Assembly: GCA_049514435.1 (NCBI GenBank) | Contig: JBEKVB010000001.1 | Location: 186,001 to 250,000 of the forward strand | Reading direction: 5' to 3' | Length of the DNA: 64,000 nt | Source: UBA4810 sp002479215 | GTDB lineage: Bacteria; Desulfobacterota; Syntrophia; Syntrophales; Smithellaceae | Shown here: one piece after another, positions 25,043 to 33,475 of the stretch | How the letters are laid out: each line of letters starts with the position of its first letter | How positions within the stretch are numbered: position 1 is the stretch's first letter | Notes under the pieces: model-generated | What the model was told of the DNA's origin: nothing | The model's input: only the letters and a program-made list of their open reading frames with translations | Database searches by the model: none | Program-made: the position numbers and the translations under genes

Positions 25043-25984
25043 CTAGTTTTTTCCCTTCAAAAAATTCTGATATATTGAAGCTGTTTCCTGCGGTTTTTCC
25101 ATCATGGGAAGATGACCGCATTCTTTTATTATCGCTGATTGGGAATTTTTAATTTTTTTCTTAAAAATCAGGACAGAGGAGACGTCAATAACTTTATCCT
25201 TATCTCCCCATACGATCAATGTGGGAGCGGTAATTTTATTTAATTTGCTCTCCAGTGCGGTAATATCCGTATTCGAAATTTCATTGTATATTTTTTCGTT
25301 AAGAGGCGCGGCTTTCATTGCTTGTTTCGCTAAATATTTTTTTATTACTGAAGGCAATTGAGGCGGTTTGTTAAAAACGATTTCTAACAATCTGTCATAT
25401 CCCTTTTCATCCTTTGCAACCAGAGGATTAATGCCTTTTTCCAAAAGCAAGGCACGTTCGCTTTTTACTGGAGTCACAACACCTGCGGAATCGAATAGCG
25501 CGAGAGTTTTAACCATATCCGGGTACTCTACGGCGTAATTGCCGGCGATACTGCCGCCCATTGAATTTCCGATTATATTAAATTTTGTCAGTTTCAATTC
25601 TTTTACGAACAAATTCAATCTTTCCACCTGAGACATGATGTTATATTTCGCGTCCTGTGGTTTGGAACTGTCACCGAAACCGGGCAGATCGGGAATTATT
25701 ACCCGATAATTAGGCGTAAAGTATTTTGCGAACCTCGGCCAGTTGTCTTTGTTTCCGCCAAAGCCGTGAAGCATAATTATTGTGTCACCTGCTCCGCCCT
25801 CCGCGTAAACAATTTTAAAATCAGGAATATTCACCGATTTAATCGTCAGCCCGGCGTCTTTGCGCAATCCGTTAATTGCTTTATTGTATAAATATGCCGG
25901 AGCGGCAAAATAAAGTATCGCGGCAATAATTATTACAACAACTGCAAGCGTCAAAAAAATTGTTTTCTTCGAAAGCTTTTTCAT
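25043..25984 (-). CDS. Membrane-anchored alpha/beta hydrolase
   Basis: The 313-residue protein has an N-terminal anchor (about residues 8-30). The alpha/beta hydrolase fold shows the oxyanion motif HGFGG, nucleophile Ser141 in GNSMGG, an acid in WGDKDKVID and His in CGHLPMMEKP. The layout resembles lipases and esterases tethered to the inner membrane with the active site outside. The substrate is unknown. A GGAGG lies before the ATG. It is a single gene with its own terminator. There is no sign of damage. Confidence 0.87.
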   Translation of the reverse strand: MKKLSKKTIFLTLAVVVIIIAAILYFAAPAYLYNKAINGLRKDAGLTIKSVNIPDFKIVYAEGGAGDTIIMLHGFGGNKDNWPRFAKYFTPNYRVIIPDLPGFGDSSKPQDAKYNIMSQVERLNLFVKELKLTKFNIIGNSMGGSIAGNYAVEYPDMVKTLALFDSAGVVTPVKSERALLLEKGINPLVAKDEKGYDRLLEIVFNKPPQLPSVIKKYLAKQAMKAAPLNEKIYNEISNTDITALESKLNKITAPTLIVWGDKDKVIDVSSVLIFKKKIKNSQSAIIKECGHLPMMEKPQETASIYQNFLKGKN

Positions 25985-26111
25985 TTGGAAACCTCCCTAC
26001 ACTTATTATTAAATTTGATGAGAACTTTCTTTTGATGAAAAAGAATATTAAGATATAAACCTTTCCATGTCAAAGACAAATAATGAGCGCTCAAATCGCC
26101 CTATTTCCCAG

Positions 26112-26480
26112 CTAAACCCAGCCGATTTTCTTTATGGTCACATCACTTTTCACATTGCCGGTATTGGGGGTGTCTTCTGGTTCGATCAATAAAACTTTAT
26201 ACCCATTGACTGATGATGGCTTATGCTCAACACCTTTAGGGATTACTATCATTTCACTCTTATTGATTTCTACAGTCCGATCTCTAAAGTTCATAATCAA
26301 TGTACCATCCAAGACAATGAAAGTCTCGTCGGTATCTTCGTGGCTGTGCCAGATAAAGTCGCCTTTAAATTTGACTATCTTGAATTCGTAGTTGTTCATC
26401 TTCGCTATTATTCCCACCGCGTAATCGGCGCCCGGAAGCTTGGCAAACTTTCCCTCAAAGTTGATCTTGTTAATCTTCAT
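26112..26480 (-). CDS. Single-domain cupin protein
   Basis: The 122-residue protein has the two cupin motifs: WHSHEDTDETFIVLDG, with the His-His-Glu metal ligands, and a second His in PKGVEHKP. It is a small mannose-isomerase-like cupin of unknown reaction. The frame stays open upstream to 26591, but that part is the neighbour's coding sequence in another frame. The ATG at 26480 begins the natural domain and lies 26 bases after the preceding stop. A truncated copy of its last 35 codons is found at 23200-23306. Confidence 0.85.
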   Translation of the reverse strand: MKINKINFEGKFAKLPGADYAVGIIAKMNNYEFKIVKFKGDFIWHSHEDTDETFIVLDGTLIMNFRDRTVEINKSEMIVIPKGVEHKPSSVNGYKVLLIEPEDTPNTGNVKSDVTIKKIGWV

Positions 26481-26506
26481 ATTCTCTTTTCTCTTAACAT
26501 AAGTAG

Positions 26507-27070
26507 CTATTTTGACGGATTTGCATCTTTGCCTTCTTTGATGACTCCTCGAAGTATATCCGAGACCTTTCCTTTGGCGCCGAATTGCCATTTACCCAGC
26601 AGTTCAAGGTCATGCACCACCCATCTGTTATTTTCTTTAATCAGTATAACCCGATCCTGCCATTTCACGATCTCGTGTTTTCCATAAGGAGCGCGATATT
26701 CCAGCTTGACTAAATACGAGACAGGCTTTTTGCTTGGTTCAAATTTAATGGCAGTGTATTTATCCGCGCCCTCGAAGAGTGAATAGAAAAGACGGCCTTC
26801 AACCAATGGCGGCTCAGTTCCTTTAGTCTTTTGAAAGTTCTTGTCCTCCGCATCACGGGCACCGAGCAAAAGATTCCGGAAATCTGCAGATAGGAAAGGT
26901 GAAAGTCGGTCGATGTTTTTCCGGGAAGGAACACCGCCGTCTTGGAAAGTCAATATTGTTTTGTAGAAATTGACTACAGCCAACACTTGCTCATTTTGCA
27001 GGGCTTGAGTAGGGGAACAAAAAACAAAACAGAGGATAACAAATAGGAATGATGAAAACAGGCGAACCAT
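26507..27070 (-). CDS. Secreted protein resembling DUF3828
   Basis: The 187-residue protein has a signal peptide (hydrophobic residues 4-20, likely cleaved after TQA). The mature part has a mixed alpha/beta NTF2-like pattern ending in DRVILIKENNRWVVHDLELLGKW, reminiscent of DUF3828 proteins. It has no catalytic motif. It shares its direction with, and probably the transcript of, the downstream cupin gene. Function is unknown, and the family name is a tentative reading. Confidence 0.7.
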   Translation of the reverse strand: MVRLFSSFLFVILCFVFCSPTQALQNEQVLAVVNFYKTILTFQDGGVPSRKNIDRLSPFLSADFRNLLLGARDAEDKNFQKTKGTEPPLVEGRLFYSLFEGADKYTAIKFEPSKKPVSYLVKLEYRAPYGKHEIVKWQDRVILIKENNRWVVHDLELLGKWQFGAKGKVSDILRGVIKEGKDANPSK

Positions 27071-27229
27071 AAGAAACCTAATAACACTCTAAAAACTGTA
27101 AACTCGTACTATAAAATATCATAGATAATACTTCAAGTAAGCATTTATAACATCTTAATATATAAATATAATCATATAAATTAGAAATAGAATCAGCGTC
27201 CTGTTTCTGAAAAGGGCAGCTCCCTGCGC

Positions 27230-27253
27230 CCAGGCGCAGGGAGTCTTTCCTGT
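27230..27253 (-). terminator. Hairpin terminator after the DUF1554-like lipoprotein gene
   Basis: CTCCCTGCGCC and GGCGCAGGGAG form an 11-base GC-rich stem with a two-base gap, so the loop probably opens a little more. On the minus strand CTGCCCTTTT follows. It is 70 bases beyond the stop at 27323. Confidence 0.6.
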
Positions 27254-27322
27254 ATGGTGATGTAACCCCTGGCTACCAACAGCTATATATAGCAAAAGCA
27301 GAAGACAAGGGTTACGTTTTTT

Positions 27323-28825
27323 TTAATCGTCTTCAAAACAATAGAGCGCAGCGAATCCATCACATGTCGTAAGGCTACTAAAGTTCGTCCAGGACGTATT
27401 CGACGTATTTGCAATTCCTATGGTGCCAGTGTTGCCGCTTGTGCCATCTGTCCAATCAACGCAAAGTGAAGCGGTTTTAACGCCTGTCTCATCTGTTCCG
27501 CTCCATACATAGAGATAGCCGGGAGCGCCATTAACATAATTACTATTTTCATCAACAGCAATAGCGGTAAAAAGAGGCGCAGTAGTAAGGTCTGTTATTG
27601 TATCCGCTATTTTTACGTCGTCCATCCTGTACCAGGGACCAGTTGCGGTAGCAGTAACATGGGTTATCGCATCATTAGTGCTGTCAGAAAGCCAGGCCTT
27701 GTAGTTTCCAGCATTTGCCAGGCTTGCCGCAGTTGCCCGGGCCTGGCATATTGCGTCGCCGCCAGCAACCCCGCTGACCCCACCTGAGTCCGTCCAGGTA
27801 CTCATGTCACCAGTTCCCTGTACCGAGGTCACAAATACCCTTTTAGCCCCGGAAGGGACAGCGGGTAAACTGGGCAGCGGCGCTCCGATGCCGGTCTGAA
27901 AACAAAGTAATTGAAACGTAACGCTACAGGTAAATCCGCCTTGTTCAGTCCACCAGCCTGTTGCGCCATCCGGACTACCAGAGCTACCTCCACCTGAAAC
28001 ACCGTTGGTCCAATCGGTACAAGTAAAAGCTACTGTCCCATCAGCCTTAGTGCCGGTATAATACAAGTTTGTCACAGCTGTTCCATTTTCGTCGTATCTG
28101 ACCGGAGCATAAACTTGACCGATATTTACTAATGTATCTATGGTAGGAGCAAAAGGATAGCCATCATTGGTCCGTACCCAGGGACCGGCAGCTACCGGAA
28201 GCGTAGACTGCCCACATTTGCCCGTAACAGTACCGGTATATCCTTGAAGACGGCAATACGCATCGGTGGTGGTGGTCGAAAGCCAGGCCTTAAAAGTACC
28301 CGGAAGGCCGGCGGCATTTGCCCGGGCCTGACAAACCGCATCGCCCGCCGCAACCCCGGTTTTCCCACCGGCGTCCGTCCAGGAATGAAGATCACCAGTC
28401 CCCTGTACCGAGGTCACAAATACTTTTAGCGTTGCCGATGTTGACGGTGTACAACTGGCCTGTGCTGACGCCGCTGATTCACCAATGCCATTTACCGCGG
28501 TTACCACATAGTAGTAGTGTGTTCCATCGTTGAGCCCCGTTTGCGTGTAAGGAGAGGTCGCCCCGGTTATTTTGGTACCGTTGGCTGGAGTCACCCCGGT
28601 CGTAGTGGACCAGTAAATGTTGTAAGAAGTTGCGCCGGAAACCGCCGTCCAGGCAATGGTTGCCTGGCCATTCCCTGCTGTGGCGCTAACCCCTGTCGGC
28701 GCTGTAGGCGCTGTAGGTGTTGGTGGCGGTAATACCAGCGGTGCCGAACCGCCGCCGCTGCTGCATGATGACAAGATAAAAGTCACGAACACAAGAAATA
28801 CGATCAAACTGTATATTTTTTTCAT
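27323..28825 (-). CDS. Lipoprotein with fibronectin III-like domain and two DUF1554-like repeats
   Basis: The 500-residue protein has a lipoprotein signal peptide with lipobox LSSC and a Pro/Thr linker. A fibronectin type III-like domain follows (about residues 40-130: SYNIYWSTTTGVTPAN, YYYVVTAVN). After it come two homologous blocks (about 135-315 and 325-500) that both start KVFVTSVQGTGD or RVFVTSVQGTGD and contain GDAVCQAR or GDAICQAR, AWLS and CVDWTDGTSG-type ends. These resemble the DUF1554 domain of surface proteins. It should sit in the outer membrane or on the surface. The ATG at 28825 gives a better ribosome-site distance than the one at 28834. Confidence 0.8.
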   Translation of the reverse strand: MKKIYSLIVFLVFVTFILSSCSSGGGSAPLVLPPPTPTAPTAPTGVSATAGNGQATIAWTAVSGATSYNIYWSTTTGVTPANGTKITGATSPYTQTGLNDGTHYYYVVTAVNGIGESAASAQASCTPSTSATLKVFVTSVQGTGDLHSWTDAGGKTGVAAGDAVCQARANAAGLPGTFKAWLSTTTTDAYCRLQGYTGTVTGKCGQSTLPVAAGPWVRTNDGYPFAPTIDTLVNIGQVYAPVRYDENGTAVTNLYYTGTKADGTVAFTCTDWTNGVSGGGSSGSPDGATGWWTEQGGFTCSVTFQLLCFQTGIGAPLPSLPAVPSGAKRVFVTSVQGTGDMSTWTDSGGVSGVAGGDAICQARATAASLANAGNYKAWLSDSTNDAITHVTATATGPWYRMDDVKIADTITDLTTAPLFTAIAVDENSNYVNGAPGYLYVWSGTDETGVKTASLCVDWTDGTSGNTGTIGIANTSNTSWTNFSSLTTCDGFAALYCFEDD

Positions 28826-29095
28826 TACAACCATTTCTCCTTTTCTTATTTAATACCCTCCTTATTGCCGAGGGAATTTTACTCTATTTCCTTTGATGAT
28901 GAACAATGTCAGATGGTGCTGTTCCTATTTTTCTTAACTGTTTTTTATATGGACAACTGATAAATCCGGTCTCTGACCGGTTTAAGAACGCTTTAAGTAA
29001 AGCTATTGAGGACGTTGTAAAGAATGGAATATGATAATCTAATTACTCAGTATTTGTCAATAATTTTATGCGGCTTCATGTAACGAATCTAGCCG

Positions 29096-31438
29096 TCATT
29101 TTTCCTCTTTTTTATCGCGGGGAATGACCGGCTCGATTATTTTTACCGGCAGAGACAGGGTTCTTTTCATGATACCCAACAATCCTTCACCGACTGCGGT
29201 AGGCGAAAGAACTATTATAGTAGGCTCGGCGAGATCACCGGTTACTTTTAAAGGGATGGAAATAAGCGTTCCTTTAAGAATATATCCCACCAGGGGGATA
29301 TTGCTGATCAGAAAATCAACTGTTTTGAACGGCGCTACCAGAATAGTGAGGTTAATTTTATTGCTGGCGAGATTGATTTCACCCTGCCCAACTAGTTGCA
29401 TGGTAGTTCCATCAATGACCGCCTCCTGAATCAGAAAGACACCCTGGCGAATATCGCCTTTGATGGTGATGGAATTATATTTAAATCCTTCTGTTGCGAA
29501 GTCGGGAAGTTTTCCCCGCAGAAGCTCCGTGACATTCAAAAAGGAGAAAATTTTTGCCAGCAGATGAGAACGGTAAATGATTCCGTCTTTAGATAGAAAT
29601 TCCACCCTTCCCTGTAATGAGGAAACCAGCGTATCAGATTTTCCCCGGGAATTGACCGCGGCTTGCAAATTTAAAGTCCCGGTGATGCGCGAGTCTTCAT
29701 AAAGAAGACAAGCGAGCGTGGGTTCGAGTTGTTTTCCAGAGGCAACCGGTTTAAAATCAAGCTGGATATCATCCTCACCAAAGGTCAGATTTCCCGGAAT
29801 AGAAATCCCACAGAGAACGGCTTCTGTAATGTTAGCATTGATGCCTTTATTATCGAGCAGGATGTTCGCATGAAGAGGGCTGGCGGTATAACGCCCCCAG
29901 GTTATAGATGGTGCATTGAGCCGGATAATCCCCCGGAGCGCCGGTTTTTTAGAATGTTTCTTAAAGGGCTTCATTTTTTGCGGCTTTTCCGGACTTGTCA
30001 GATTTTGCGCTATGGTTTCCACTTTTATCGCGTCCGCAGAGAGATCCATATCGAGACGGAATCCATCCGGCGCGGCCTTTACCTTACCCTTCAGGTCCAG
30101 ATTGTTTTCTCCCCAATTTAAAGTGGCCGATTCCACTTTCAGAGTTTTGTTGTTCGCACTAAGAATAACGCGGCGTACTTTCAACGGCACATTCATGGGC
30201 AGGGGAATGATAAAATCGGCGCCCTCCAGATGTCCTTGCGCCGTGGATTTCCCATACTGATCCAACTGCACATGGGCACGAAAATCTCCTTTTATCCATC
30301 CGCGATGAAATGAATTATGCTCGAATATCCTGTTGAGGGTCTTTTCCGTCAAACTTCCTTTAAAAGAGACGTCTATGAGATTCTTTGTGTACGTAAACGC
30401 AATATTCGCCTGGGACTCTTTATCATAAATCATTAACTGACTTATGGCCAAATCCGCAGCATTTTTGCTTAGAGTTACCGAAAGCGTTGGGCCATCTTCA
30501 ATAGCCGCTTCCGCAGTAATAGCTAATTTTGCTCCGGCCTGCCATACAATATGAGTATTAGAGATAGATACAGGGGCATGCAAGGTTTGCTCAGGCGGCA
30601 ATCTAAACGTCTGGGAAACCAACTGGAGAGTTTCCGGCCCAATCTTGCCGCTCATTGTTACATCAGCAGAATTTATAGCTTGCGCGGTTTCGGAGATTAC
30701 AACAGAGGCCACAAACGAGGAATCAAAAACGGAAGCCTGAACATTGTTCATCGTTATTGTATTGATGGACAGACCATTTATCAATATGTTATTTTTCTCC
30801 ATGTGAATATTTCCGCGCACAGAAAATTCCCCCCATTTATCAACATCGCCTTTGAACTTAAATTCTACTCCCTCGGGCGCAAGAGCAATACGGGCATAAA
30901 TTTTGCGCACAGTTGCTACACTGTCGTTATTTTCCCGCACAATCATTTTCCCCCGCTGCACTACTACGACCAGGCCGGGCGCAACTGACTGTACCGACGA
31001 AATGACCGAGGTAACATTTTCCAGAACTTCTGCTGGAGAAGAAGTCTTATCTTTTATCGCCCTCTGTTGGGGCTTTTCCAAAATGTCCACGATAATGTCA
31101 GGCTCTTCAAGCTTTACTTTCGCGATTCTTACTTTTCCAATGAGCAGTGGCAATATTTGAGGATATATTTTTGCTGATTCCGCCCGGATAGATGTTCCTG
31201 CGGGAATATTTATGCTCACCTGATAAAAAGCCAGACCGGGACGGGGAAAAATCGAAAGATCGGCGCGCTCAAATTTAACAACATCGCCCATCTCTCGTGC
31301 AATTATGGCACCGATCCTTTTTTGCGCGGGCTCTGAATTGATGTAAAGGGAGGCAAGTAAAAGCCCACTAGCCGTAAGGGCAAGAATGATTTTAACTGCC
31401 CATACAAACCACAGTTGTAATTTTTTGTTTTTCTTCAT
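29096..31438 (-). CDS. AsmA-family protein
   Basis: The 780-residue protein has one N-terminal membrane helix (about residues 12-30) followed by AsmA-type sequence: VVKFERADLSIFPRPGLAF near the start and repeated beta-rich segments. The AsmA C-terminal region reads GQGEINLASNKINLTILVAP, then IPLVGYILKG, IPLKVTGDL and EPTI. Such proteins span the periplasm as long beta grooves and are linked to lipid transport and outer-membrane assembly. It stands alone, with 250-base and 630-base non-coding flanks. The identity of the family is firm; the cargo is unknown. Confidence 0.85.
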   Translation of the reverse strand: MKKNKKLQLWFVWAVKIILALTASGLLLASLYINSEPAQKRIGAIIAREMGDVVKFERADLSIFPRPGLAFYQVSINIPAGTSIRAESAKIYPQILPLLIGKVRIAKVKLEEPDIIVDILEKPQQRAIKDKTSSPAEVLENVTSVISSVQSVAPGLVVVVQRGKMIVRENNDSVATVRKIYARIALAPEGVEFKFKGDVDKWGEFSVRGNIHMEKNNILINGLSINTITMNNVQASVFDSSFVASVVISETAQAINSADVTMSGKIGPETLQLVSQTFRLPPEQTLHAPVSISNTHIVWQAGAKLAITAEAAIEDGPTLSVTLSKNAADLAISQLMIYDKESQANIAFTYTKNLIDVSFKGSLTEKTLNRIFEHNSFHRGWIKGDFRAHVQLDQYGKSTAQGHLEGADFIIPLPMNVPLKVRRVILSANNKTLKVESATLNWGENNLDLKGKVKAAPDGFRLDMDLSADAIKVETIAQNLTSPEKPQKMKPFKKHSKKPALRGIIRLNAPSITWGRYTASPLHANILLDNKGINANITEAVLCGISIPGNLTFGEDDIQLDFKPVASGKQLEPTLACLLYEDSRITGTLNLQAAVNSRGKSDTLVSSLQGRVEFLSKDGIIYRSHLLAKIFSFLNVTELLRGKLPDFATEGFKYNSITIKGDIRQGVFLIQEAVIDGTTMQLVGQGEINLASNKINLTILVAPFKTVDFLISNIPLVGYILKGTLISIPLKVTGDLAEPTIIVLSPTAVGEGLLGIMKRTLSLPVKIIEPVIPRDKKEEK

Positions 31439-31620
31439 TCCAATTGCTTATTTTTAATTTATGCCATCAATTTGCTGGACACTGAATCCAATTCATCTTT
31501 CGGCATAAATTATTTTTCCGATGAACTTTGAAAATTTTGGTTGCATCACCAAGAAATTTATCGTCAAAATTTAATTAAAACAATAGATATTTGTCAATAA
31601 ATTTTATGCAAAAAAACAAA

Positions 31621-31704
31621 GGGGTCAGGTCTGCCGTTGACTGTGGAGAAACGATGGTTAATGAACCGAGAAATGTTGCCATTTACCTTGCAGTGAGTCT
31701 CTGA
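31621..31704 (+). pseudogene. Fragment of a REP-associated tyrosine (Y1) transposase
   Basis: The short open stretch reads RSAVDCGETMVNEPRNVAIYLAVSL and stops. NEPRNVAIYL closely resembles the segment that opens the DnaA-like C-terminal helix-turn-helix of REP-associated transposases. The catalytic domain is absent. It begins with GGGGTCAGGT and would be a scrap of a once mobile gene. Confidence 0.55.
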
Positions 31705-32069
31705 TTAGAATTGATTTCGTCTTTTGCTTGTGATAAGTGCGTACTTGCAGTGTAGTTCATAAACGGCGTTTCTTTCGGTCCCTTGTTGTAAGTGAGGATC
31801 ATAATTAATGAATTCGCACTTCACTACCATAAAAGATAAACAGGGCCCCGGAATGGCCTTAATTTAAGAAACTTGTTTTCCAGGGTGATACTTGTCAGCC
31901 GATCATTCAAGTGAAATTGAAATTCGATGTTTTTCTTCTCTCCCCGGTGTGATTCTTTTCCCCATTCTTGGGGAATCTGGATCCCGCCTGGCTATTCTAA
32001 CAGCTATACCCGACATGGGCTTTATATGTAGGTTGTAGATGTGTACAATACTAAAAAAGGGAGGGAATT
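31705..32069. other. Non-coding stretch before the MFS gene
   Basis: No gene is seen. It contains a short palindrome, TTCCCC-attctt-GGGGAA (31958-31975), followed by TCTGGATCCCGCC, which looks like a degraded copy of the same class of repeat as at 21432. A GGGAGG just before 32070 is the ribosome site of the MFS gene. TACAAT at 32044 could be a -10 box, but no clear -35 matches. Confidence 0.5.
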
Positions 32070-33365
32070 ATGGAACAAAAAAAGTTTGAGGTAGGAGGGA
32101 AAAGGGCAACTTTCGTCCTGGTCATTTGTTGCATACTCTATTGCATCAACTGGATGGACCGTCAGGTCTTTTCGGTTGTGGCCGCGCCGATGATGAAGGA
32201 TCTGGGTTTGACCAAAGCTCAGGTGGGCTGGATTCAGAACTTCTTCATCTTGAGCATCGGTTTCTTTGCCCTGCCGGTTTCATACTTGGTTGACCGGTGG
32301 AGCAGGAGAAAGTCCATAAGCATCATGGCGATCTTATGGAGCATCGCAACCTTTGCGACCGGCCTGGGCAGAAGTTTCACGAGCGTCCTGATCCCGCGGA
32401 TCGGTGTCGGTGTCGGTGAGGCCGGATTTGGTCCCGGCGGAACCGCGCTAATCGGCGCATCCTATAAGCCGGAAGAAAGGGGCCACAAGCTAAGCTATTT
32501 CAACATGTCCATCGCCGTAGGGGTCATTCTCGGCCTGGTCCTGGCAGGATTTGTCGCCCAGAATTGGGGTTGGGCGGCGGCGTTTTTCTTTTTTGCCATC
32601 CCGGGCGTCATTTTCGGCATTATCGCCTTGTTCATGCAGGATTACCCAACAAGGCCGAAGGCGGAATCAGGGAACTTCTGGAAAAACTTCTTCACGCTTT
32701 GGAAGATTCCGACGCTCCGGTGGCTCTATGTCGGTTTCGGAATGCACATGATGGTGATCGTGACCGTCGCGCATTGGAACGTAACGCTCCTGGTCTACCG
32801 GTTTAACTTGAGCGTCGCTTGGGCCCCGACCATTATGGCGGTCATCCTTCTGGCTACCCTGTTCGCCTATCCCCTCGGCGGACGGCTTTGCGATCGATGG
32901 GAGAAAAGGAGTCCCGGCGGCAGGATGCGCTTCGCCGCGCTCTGCACCTTCGGCGGCGCCGTATTCGCGGTGCTCTATTTCTATTTTGCGTTCATACTTT
33001 ACACCGGAAAGCTTAACGAATGGGGTTTTCTGATGATCCTCGGATTTCTATTCTACATACTGCACACCGTGGTCATTGCCGGTGTGGGCGGCGCGGTCGG
33101 GGCGACCACCCAGATGGTCGTGCCGGTGCATCTGAAATCGCTCTCTTTCGGCGTTGCCATGGCTGCGATGTATGGCTTGGGGGGTGGCTGGGGCTCGGGC
33201 ATCGCCGGATCGATAGCGGATGCCATGGGGACGGGAAAGCCGGGCGACTGGTACGGGTTGACGATCGGTGTCATGATCGTCTGCACAGTAGCGATCCTCG
33301 GCCTGTTCTGCTGGCTGCGATCGGCTCACCATTATAAAAATGACATTCAGAAAGTCCAACACTGA
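32070..33365 (+). CDS. Major facilitator superfamily transporter
   Basis: The 431-residue protein has 12 predicted helices. The motif between helices 2 and 3 is VDRWSRRKS, and GVGEAGFGPGGTALIG is typical of the Spinster-like and organic-anion branch of the superfamily. It would move an organic acid across the inner membrane by ion-coupled transport. The following gene activates carboxylic acids to CoA esters, so uptake of a fatty or aromatic acid is a reasonable guess. Its codons are visibly richer in G and C than those of the genes to its left, which may reflect acquisition. The start follows GGGAGG. Confidence 0.88.
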   Translation: MEQKKFEVGGKRATFVLVICCILYCINWMDRQVFSVVAAPMMKDLGLTKAQVGWIQNFFILSIGFFALPVSYLVDRWSRRKSISIMAILWSIATFATGLGRSFTSVLIPRIGVGVGEAGFGPGGTALIGASYKPEERGHKLSYFNMSIAVGVILGLVLAGFVAQNWGWAAAFFFFAIPGVIFGIIALFMQDYPTRPKAESGNFWKNFFTLWKIPTLRWLYVGFGMHMMVIVTVAHWNVTLLVYRFNLSVAWAPTIMAVILLATLFAYPLGGRLCDRWEKRSPGGRMRFAALCTFGGAVFAVLYFYFAFILYTGKLNEWGFLMILGFLFYILHTVVIAGVGGAVGATTQMVVPVHLKSLSFGVAMAAMYGLGGGWGSGIAGSIADAMGTGKPGDWYGLTIGVMIVCTVAILGLFCWLRSAHHYKNDIQKVQH

Positions 33366-33413
33366 TATCGATATAGTGCTGTCCGGAAAATCAATTTAGC
33401 ATGAGCTTAGCAT

Positions 33414-33447
33414 CCATCTCACCCGTTCTCCGAAACGGGTGAGATGG
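33414..33447. repeat. 14-base stem inverted repeat between MFS and acyl-CoA ligase genes
   Basis: CCATCTCACCCGTT and AACGGGTGAGATGG flank a six-base loop. There is no T run after it, so it is a weak candidate terminator. It may be an mRNA stem-loop or operator in front of the ligase gene, whose ribosome site follows at about 33460. Confidence 0.65.
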
Positions 33448-33475
33448 ACATAATCCACAAGGGGGTAATACCTAG

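Noticed and set aside
32070..33365. Several extra open frames in all directions across the MFS gene
   Set aside because: They result from the GC-rich third positions of this gene; only the 431-residue frame has helices and family motifs.
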